A stretch of 9,443 bases of DNA from Candidatus Woesearchaeota archaeon (lineage in GTDB: Archaea > Nanobdellota > Nanobdellia > Woesearchaeales > WJKL01), in contig JAHWIT010000166.1 of the NCBI GenBank assembly GCA_019322455.1, positions 1-9,443 on the forward strand, given 5' to 3'. The notes under the pieces were generated by a model. It was not told the DNA's origin. It saw only the letters and a list, made by a program, of their open reading frames with translations, and did not search any database. The position numbers were made by a program, and so were the translations under genes. Below are positions 5,393-9,443 of this stretch, one piece after another; the first letter of the stretch is position 1; each line of letters opens with the position of its first letter.

Positions 5393-6519
5393 TGCAAATG
5401 ATCTTTATTCTCTTCTTCAGTCTGCTTGACCTTTTCAACTGCTTTTAAGAAATCCTGTTTATTAACATAAGTTCTTTTTCCTCTGATTGCAAAATAACCA
5501 GCCTCTGTACAAACAGATTTTATTTCTGCTCCTGAAAAATTATCCATTGTTGCAAGTATCTGATTTATATTAGTATCATCATCCAGTTTCATATTTTTAG
5601 TATGGATATCAAATATCTGTTTTTTTCCATCCATATCAGGCACAGGAATATGAATCAATCTATCTAATCTACCAGGCCTAATCACAGCAGGATCCAAAAC
5701 ATCCTTTCTATTTGTTGCGCCAATTATCTTTACATTGTCTAATGGTTTAAATCCATCTAATTCAGCTAATAATTGCATAAATGTTCTTTGCACTTCTCTT
5801 TCTCCAGAAGTTCCAACCTCTATTCTCTTAGCAGCCAATGCATCTATTTCATCTATAAAAACTATTGATGGTGCTTTTTCCCTGGCTAACTCAAATATCT
5901 CTTTAACCAACTTAGCGCCTTCTCCAATAAACTTTTGAACCAACTCAGAAGCAACTATCTCAATAAAAGTTGAATTTGTTGATTGTGCAACAGCCTTTGC
6001 CAACAAAGTCTTTCCAGTTCCAGGAGGCCCATGCAATAAAATTCCTTTTGGAGGACTTATCCCTACTTCTTTAAACAATTCTGGCTTCTTTAACGGCAGT
6101 TCAATAACTTCCTGAATCTCTTTTATCTTATTCTTTAATCCTCCAATCTGTTTCCATGTAGTATCTGGTTTTTCTATTATAACAAAAGAATCTACTGCAA
6201 ATTTCTTAGCTTTATTTATCTTTTTTATTACTGTTAGATTTTTTTGTTCAACAAGAACAGAATCTCCTGGATAAAGGTTTTCACATTCACTTGTTTTATT
6301 CACAAGAAACTCATTTCCATTGGGAATCTGAATAATAAGCTCATCTTCAAATATAGCTTTAACAACACAAATCATTAGAGGAAGCTTCTTAAACCTATCA
6401 AGTTCTTCTTTTAATTTATCTACAGTCTCTCTTAATAACCTATTCTCCTCCTCAGCTTGATTCGAACCAGCGCTGTAAGAATAAATTACCTTATCTAATA
6501 CCCCCTTATTTTCAGGCAT
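5380..6519 (-). CDS. pan: Proteasome-activating nucleotidase (PAN), AAA ATPase
   Basis: Hexameric ATPase that unfolds proteins and threads them into the 20S proteasome; homologous to eukaryotic Rpt subunits. Of its 379 residues, about 20-46 form the N-terminal coiled coil (AEEENRLLRETVDKLKEEL), 47-107 the OB domain, and 118 onward the AAA module. Visible motifs are Walker A GPPGTGKT (164-171), the pore loop KFIGEG (196-201), Walker B IVFIDEID (219-226), sensor-1 in GATNR (Asn270) and arginine fingers in RPGRLDR (281-287). The C-terminus ends MFG, a hydrophobic-aromatic-any tripeptide that can stand in for the HbYX gate-opening motif with Phe in place of Tyr. A TATA box 27 bases upstream of the ATG suggests a leaderless message. 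The gene is divergent from an M29 aminopeptidase. The stop codon lies within a strong hairpin and a duplicated sequence. Confidence 0.96.
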   Translation of the reverse strand: MPENKGVLDKVIYSYSAGSNQAEEENRLLRETVDKLKEELDRFKKLPLMICVVKAIFEDELIIQIPNGNEFLVNKTSECENLYPGDSVLVEQKNLTVIKKINKAKKFAVDSFVIIEKPDTTWKQIGGLKNKIKEIQEVIELPLKKPELFKEVGISPPKGILLHGPPGTGKTLLAKAVAQSTNSTFIEIVASELVQKFIGEGAKLVKEIFELAREKAPSIVFIDEIDALAAKRIEVGTSGEREVQRTFMQLLAELDGFKPLDNVKIIGATNRKDVLDPAVIRPGRLDRLIHIPVPDMDGKKQIFDIHTKNMKLDDDTNINQILATMDNFSGAEIKSVCTEAGYFAIRGKRTYVNKQDFLKAVEKVKQTEEENKDHLHMFG

Positions 6520-6541
6520 TTTATTGAGATAGCAAAAGTTC

Positions 6542-6550
6542 TTTATAAAT
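6542..6550 (-). promoter_or_regulatory. TATA box for pan
   Basis: On the minus strand ATTTATAAA is centred 27 bases before the pan ATG (6517-6519), predicting initiation at or next to the start codon. The 180-base divergent spacer 6520-6699 is otherwise very AT-rich, with no other feature that I can support. Confidence 0.6.
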
Positions 6551-6666
6551 CTTTTTGATATGTAAGAAACATATAATTAATTTGAAATGATTTTTTAGTT
6601 TTTATTTATAAAGTTTCTACATTTTTTATCCAAAAAAAATAAATTGATTTTTAACACAAAACCAAA

Positions 6667-6676
6667 CTTTTAAATA
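6667..6676 (+). promoter_or_regulatory. TATA box for the M29 aminopeptidase gene
   Basis: ACTTTTAAATA-like sequence (CTTTTAAATA at the stated positions) is centred about 28 bases before the ATG at 6700, matching the leaderless spacing of other genes here. A TATATT a few bases downstream is a weaker alternative. Confidence 0.5.
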
Positions 6677-6699
6677 CTTATATTTTATTAAATAAAATT

Positions 6700-7767
6700 A
6701 TGGCAGATCCAAGAGTTAAAAAATTAGCAGAGATTCTTGTTAATTATTCAATCAAAGTAAAAAAAGGAGATTTAATTGAAGTTAATTTTGGTATAGACGC
6801 AAAAGAATTGGCCTTAGAAGTTTACAAACTTATTCTAAAAAAAGGAGCATATCCTATGACACATACAGGAGTTCCTGGATTTACTTATGCTTATTACAAA
6901 AATGCTTCAAATGAACAATTAACACACTTTCCTAAGCTTGCAATGATAGAAGCTAAGATGGCCAATGGATCAATCAACATAGGAGCAGAATATAATACAA
7001 AAGAACTAACAAAAATTGATCCTAAAAAAATATCATTAAGAAGAAAAGTTACAAAAAAAATACACGATGAATATATTAAAAAAGATAATTGGGTTATTTG
7101 TGAATTTCCAACACATTCTTTAGCTCAAGATGCAGAAATGAGTTTGGAAGAATTTGAAGATTTTTGTTACTCAGCTACAAATCAAGAATGGAAACAAGAA
7201 AGCAAAAAGCAGGATAAACTTAAAAAAATACTTGATAAAGGTAAATTAGTAAGAATTACAGGGGAAAACACAGATTTAATGTTCAAAATAGAAGGCAGAA
7301 AATCAATAAAATGTGATGGCCACAGAAACATGCCTGATGGAGAAGTTTTTATTGCTCCTTTAGAAAATTCTACAGAAGGTTATATTTCTTATACCTATCC
7401 TGCAATCTATAGCGGAAGAGAAGTTTCAGGCATCTTCTTAAGATTTCATAAAGGAAAAGTTGTAGAAGCAAAAGCAGAAAAAGGAGAGCAGCTCTTAAAA
7501 GAAATGATTAAAACAGATCAAGGAAGCTGTAAATTAGGAGAATTTGGAATTGGAATGAATAGTAACATTAAACAGTTCATAAAACAAATTCTTTTTGATG
7601 AAAAAATAGAATTTACGATTCATCTAGCATTAGGAATGGCTTATCCAGAAGGCGGGGGAAAAAACAAGTCAGCATTGCACTGGGATATGATTAAAGATTT
7701 ACGCAGAGGAGGAAAAATATTTGTTGATGGTAAATTAATCCAAAAAGATGGAAAATTCTTAATTTAA
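6700..7767 (+). CDS. M29-family (thermophilic-type) metallo-aminopeptidase
   Basis: Dinuclear-metal exopeptidase that removes N-terminal amino acids from peptides; 355 residues is close to the usual 370-410. The N-terminal half (KLAEILVNYSIKVKKGDLIEV, then LALEVYKLILKKGAYP) and the middle NTDLMFKIEGR are family hallmarks. The likely metal ligands and active-site residues are present: Glu215 in MPDGEVF, Glu281 in GEFGIGMN, His308 in IHLALGMAY with Tyr315, and His327 and Asp329 in ALHWDMIKDLR. There is no signal peptide, so it is cytoplasmic. It is divergent from pan and ends overlapping an M24 peptidase by four bases, so three proteolysis genes lie together; trimming of proteasome products is a plausible but inferred role. 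Metal and substrate preference cannot be read from the sequence. Confidence 0.93.
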   Translation: MADPRVKKLAEILVNYSIKVKKGDLIEVNFGIDAKELALEVYKLILKKGAYPMTHTGVPGFTYAYYKNASNEQLTHFPKLAMIEAKMANGSINIGAEYNTKELTKIDPKKISLRRKVTKKIHDEYIKKDNWVICEFPTHSLAQDAEMSLEEFEDFCYSATNQEWKQESKKQDKLKKILDKGKLVRITGENTDLMFKIEGRKSIKCDGHRNMPDGEVFIAPLENSTEGYISYTYPAIYSGREVSGIFLRFHKGKVVEAKAEKGEQLLKEMIKTDQGSCKLGEFGIGMNSNIKQFIKQILFDEKIEFTIHLALGMAYPEGGGKNKSALHWDMIKDLRRGGKIFVDGKLIQKDGKFLI

Positions 7768-8429
7768 ATTATAATCAATTTCTTTGTTGTTTTTGTTAAT
7801 ATAACTGGTTTATTCTTAACAACAACAGTATCTTCAATCCTTATTCCTAATTTTTCTTTAAAATATAATCCAGGCTCAATTGTAATTACCTGTCCCTCCT
7901 TTAAAATTGATCTGCTATTTGGCTTTAAATTTGGAGCTTGATGAATCCGTTTTCCAACACCATGGCCTGTTCCATGAATAAAATTCTTAAAATAATTCCA
8001 TAAAGCAGCTCTTGCAATTAAATCAATATTTGCAGCATATTCTCCAGGCTTAGCATACATCAAAGCAGTTTCTTGAGCATTTAAAACCAAATAATACACT
8101 TCTCTTTCTTTTTTACTAGGCCTGCCAATATATATTGTTCTTGTCATATCAGAGCAACATCTTTTATACTTAACACCAAAATCTATTACTAAAAAACCCT
8201 TTCCTAACTTAGTTTTATTTGCTTTATGATGAATCTCAGCAGCATTCTTTCCAATAGCAGCAACAGGCTTAAAAGCCAATCTGCATTTATTTGAATAAAT
8301 CTCTTTTTTCAAAAAATTATAAACATCTAATTCAGTCTTTAATGTTTTTTTCTTTAATTCATTCACTAATCTTTTAAAGACCTTATCAATTATAGAACAA
8401 GCCTTCTTAATACAGTCTAACTCTTTCAT
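7764..8429 (-). CDS. M24-family metallopeptidase (Xaa-Pro peptidase-like), catalytic domain only
   Basis: Pita-bread-fold metallopeptidase, of the group that includes Xaa-Pro aminopeptidase, prolidase and methionine aminopeptidase. All five metal ligands are visible: Asp83 (VIDFG), Asp94 (CSDMTRT), His156 (HGTGHGVG), Glu185 (ITIEPGLY) and Glu199 (IRIEDTV), plus a substrate-contacting His in EIHHK (67-68). At 221 residues it lacks the N-terminal creatinase domain of full-length prolidases. The HGTGHGVG and TIEPGLY wording favours an Xaa-Pro enzyme over methionine aminopeptidase, though the latter cannot be excluded. The ATG overlaps the stop of the upstream tyrosyl-tRNA synthetase gene in an ATGA junction, indicating translational coupling. 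Its end overlaps the convergent M29 gene by four bases, leaving no space for a separate terminator. Confidence 0.9.
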   Translation of the reverse strand: MKELDCIKKACSIIDKVFKRLVNELKKKTLKTELDVYNFLKKEIYSNKCRLAFKPVAAIGKNAAEIHHKANKTKLGKGFLVIDFGVKYKRCCSDMTRTIYIGRPSKKEREVYYLVLNAQETALMYAKPGEYAANIDLIARAALWNYFKNFIHGTGHGVGKRIHQAPNLKPNSRSILKEGQVITIEPGLYFKEKLGIRIEDTVVVKNKPVILTKTTKKLIII

Positions 8430-9443
8430 TCTGGATAAGCTTTCTTAATCAACTCTTCTTTTCCCTTAACTTTTTTTCTTATTGGTTCAAGAAGTTTGTT
8501 TATCTCTTCAGCAACACCCTGCTTTAAATCCATTGGATGTAATTTCTTAGCAGCAAAATCCTTTTCTAATTCCTCATAACTTTTATAGCTGAGATTGCCG
8601 CCCCATTTCTCAGGCCTTTTGATTATAAACTCTTCTTTTTTATCCTGCTTTATTGTAAAAAGAACATATTTACAAAAAGCCAAAACACCATTATTCTCAA
8701 CAATTCCTTCTGGACAAAAAGCAGCATTTAATTTTTCCTTTACTGTTTTGATATCATCAATTAAATCAATCTTTGAAGCCTTAACAGAAGCACTCATCTT
8801 TCCTCCTTCAGTTAAAGCAGGAATCAAAGGAGTCATAACTTCTATTCTTCTTTCATATCCTATCTTAGGCAAATATTCTCTTGCAAACATTAATATTTTT
8901 CTCTGGTCAATTCCACCATATTGAATATCAACTTTAAGATATTCTTCATCCACTGCTTGCATTATTGGATAAATTAATCCACTTAACTTAGGACTTTCTG
9001 ATTGCTTAACAACATCAGATGAAGCCTTATTACAATCATGCACAGAAGCTAATGTTGACATCTTCAATACATCAAACATATAATCATCCTTTAATTGAAA
9101 ATCACTTCCTTGCACAATCTCAAAATCCTTAATATCTGCTCCAACAGCTTCAAACATAGCAGGAATAACAATGCTGTAATATTTAGACCGATTATCCAAT
9201 AAATCCCAAGGAGTATTATCTAATGCTCCATGAATATCAGCTAACAATAACTTAACCTTGAATCCTGCTTTTAAAAAATCAGCCATCTTCAAAACCCACA
9301 TAAAATATCCAACATGAGGTCTTCCAGTAACAGCAGTCCCTAAATAAACACTTGGCTTTTTCTTTTTCTTCAGCAATTTAACTAACTCTTCCTCTGTCAC
9401 AATCTCCTGAGTATTCCGTTTTATTAATTCAAGTTTTTCTTTA
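8426..9443 (-). CDS. tyrS: Tyrosyl-tRNA synthetase, partial at N-terminus
   Basis: Class I synthetase that charges tRNA-Tyr. A GTG at 9398-9400 could be taken as the start, but the frame stays open to the right edge and encodes KLELIKRNTQEI directly before VTEEELVKLL, the known N-terminal helix of archaeal TyrRS; the true start is therefore outside the window. The HIGH-type motif reads HVGY within GRPHVGYF (9305-9316), and the KMSKS-type motif is KMSAS (8786-8800). The tyrosine pocket shows LIYPIMQAVDEEYLKVDIQ and YGGIDQRK. Features such as GSDFQL, SESPKLSGLIYP and a C-terminal RPEKWGGNLSYKSYEELEKDF recall, from memory, the haloarchaeal and opisthokont type of TyrRS. It is co-transcribed with, and overlaps, the M24 peptidase gene. 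Confidence 0.95.
   Translation of the reverse strand, partial: KEKLELIKRNTQEIVTEEELVKLLKKKKKPSVYLGTAVTGRPHVGYFMWVLKMADFLKAGFKVKLLLADIHGALDNTPWDLLDNRSKYYSIVIPAMFEAVGADIKDFEIVQGSDFQLKDDYMFDVLKMSTLASVHDCNKASSDVVKQSESPKLSGLIYPIMQAVDEEYLKVDIQYGGIDQRKILMFAREYLPKIGYERRIEVMTPLIPALTEGGKMSASVKASKIDLIDDIKTVKEKLNAAFCPEGIVENNGVLAFCKYVLFTIKQDKKEEFIIKRPEKWGGNLSYKSYEELEKDFAAKKLHPMDLKQGVAEEINKLLEPIRKKVKGKEELIKKAYPE

Noticed and set aside
6455..6475. tRNA T-loop-like sequence (GGTTCGAATC on the minus strand), considered as a tRNA gene or attachment-site remnant
   Set aside because: No acceptor stem, anticodon arm or paired D arm can be assembled around it, and it encodes the PAN N-terminal region in frame.
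8595..8924. Plus-strand open frame of 109 codons
   Set aside because: It is antisense to the well-supported tyrosyl-tRNA synthetase coding sequence and has no recognisable features.
9398..9400. GTG as the start of the tyrosyl-tRNA synthetase
   Set aside because: The frame remains open to the window edge and encodes the conserved KLELIKRNTQEI helix just upstream, so this GTG is an internal valine.

Overview
The window reads as a piece of an AT-rich, gene-dense archaeal chromosome, most likely from a small-genome DPANN-type lineage (Pacearchaeota/Woesearchaeota-like). This is an inference from gene content and codon bias; no rRNA is present to settle it. Archaeal hallmarks are a single-domain tRNA-splicing endonuclease, FEN1 with a C-terminal PIP box, a Trm5-type tRNA methyltransferase, the proteasome-activating ATPase PAN, and TATA boxes about 26-28 bases upstream of start codons, which implies mostly leaderless transcripts.

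Layout. Bases 1-500 (minus) hold the N-terminal part of RNase Z, cut by the left edge. Bases 501-791 are a gene-free spacer, clearly more GC-rich than its surroundings, with two related hairpin units whose differences are compensatory. Bases 792-1364 (plus) encode EndA. Bases 1411-5167 (plus) form a tight four-gene operon: a winged-helix protein with a probable PD-(D/E)XK nuclease-like domain, FEN1, an EamA-type membrane transporter and a Trm5-family methyltransferase. The spacer 5168-5379 holds a compact structured-RNA candidate (possibly a box C/D sRNA with its own TATA box) and a hairpin-rich duplication of the pan 3' end. PAN runs on the minus strand (5380-6519), divergent from an M29 aminopeptidase (6700-7767, plus). 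The M29 gene overlaps tail-to-tail with an M24 peptidase (7764-8429, minus). The M24 gene is translationally coupled to a tyrosyl-tRNA synthetase, whose gene begins beyond the right edge.

How the genes fit together. One theme is tRNA maturation and charging: RNase Z (3' end), EndA (introns), Trm5 (G37 methylation or wyosine pathway) and TyrRS. A second is protein turnover: PAN feeds the 20S proteasome, and the M29 and M24 peptidases could trim the resulting peptides. A third is DNA repair and replication: FEN1 and the nuclease-like protein. The least explained content is in the two spacers: covarying hairpins, the exceptionally stable GCGAAGC mini-hairpin motif, a 13-bp direct repeat that duplicates the end of pan, and the sRNA candidate. 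No clear defence system, CRISPR array or insertion sequence was seen.
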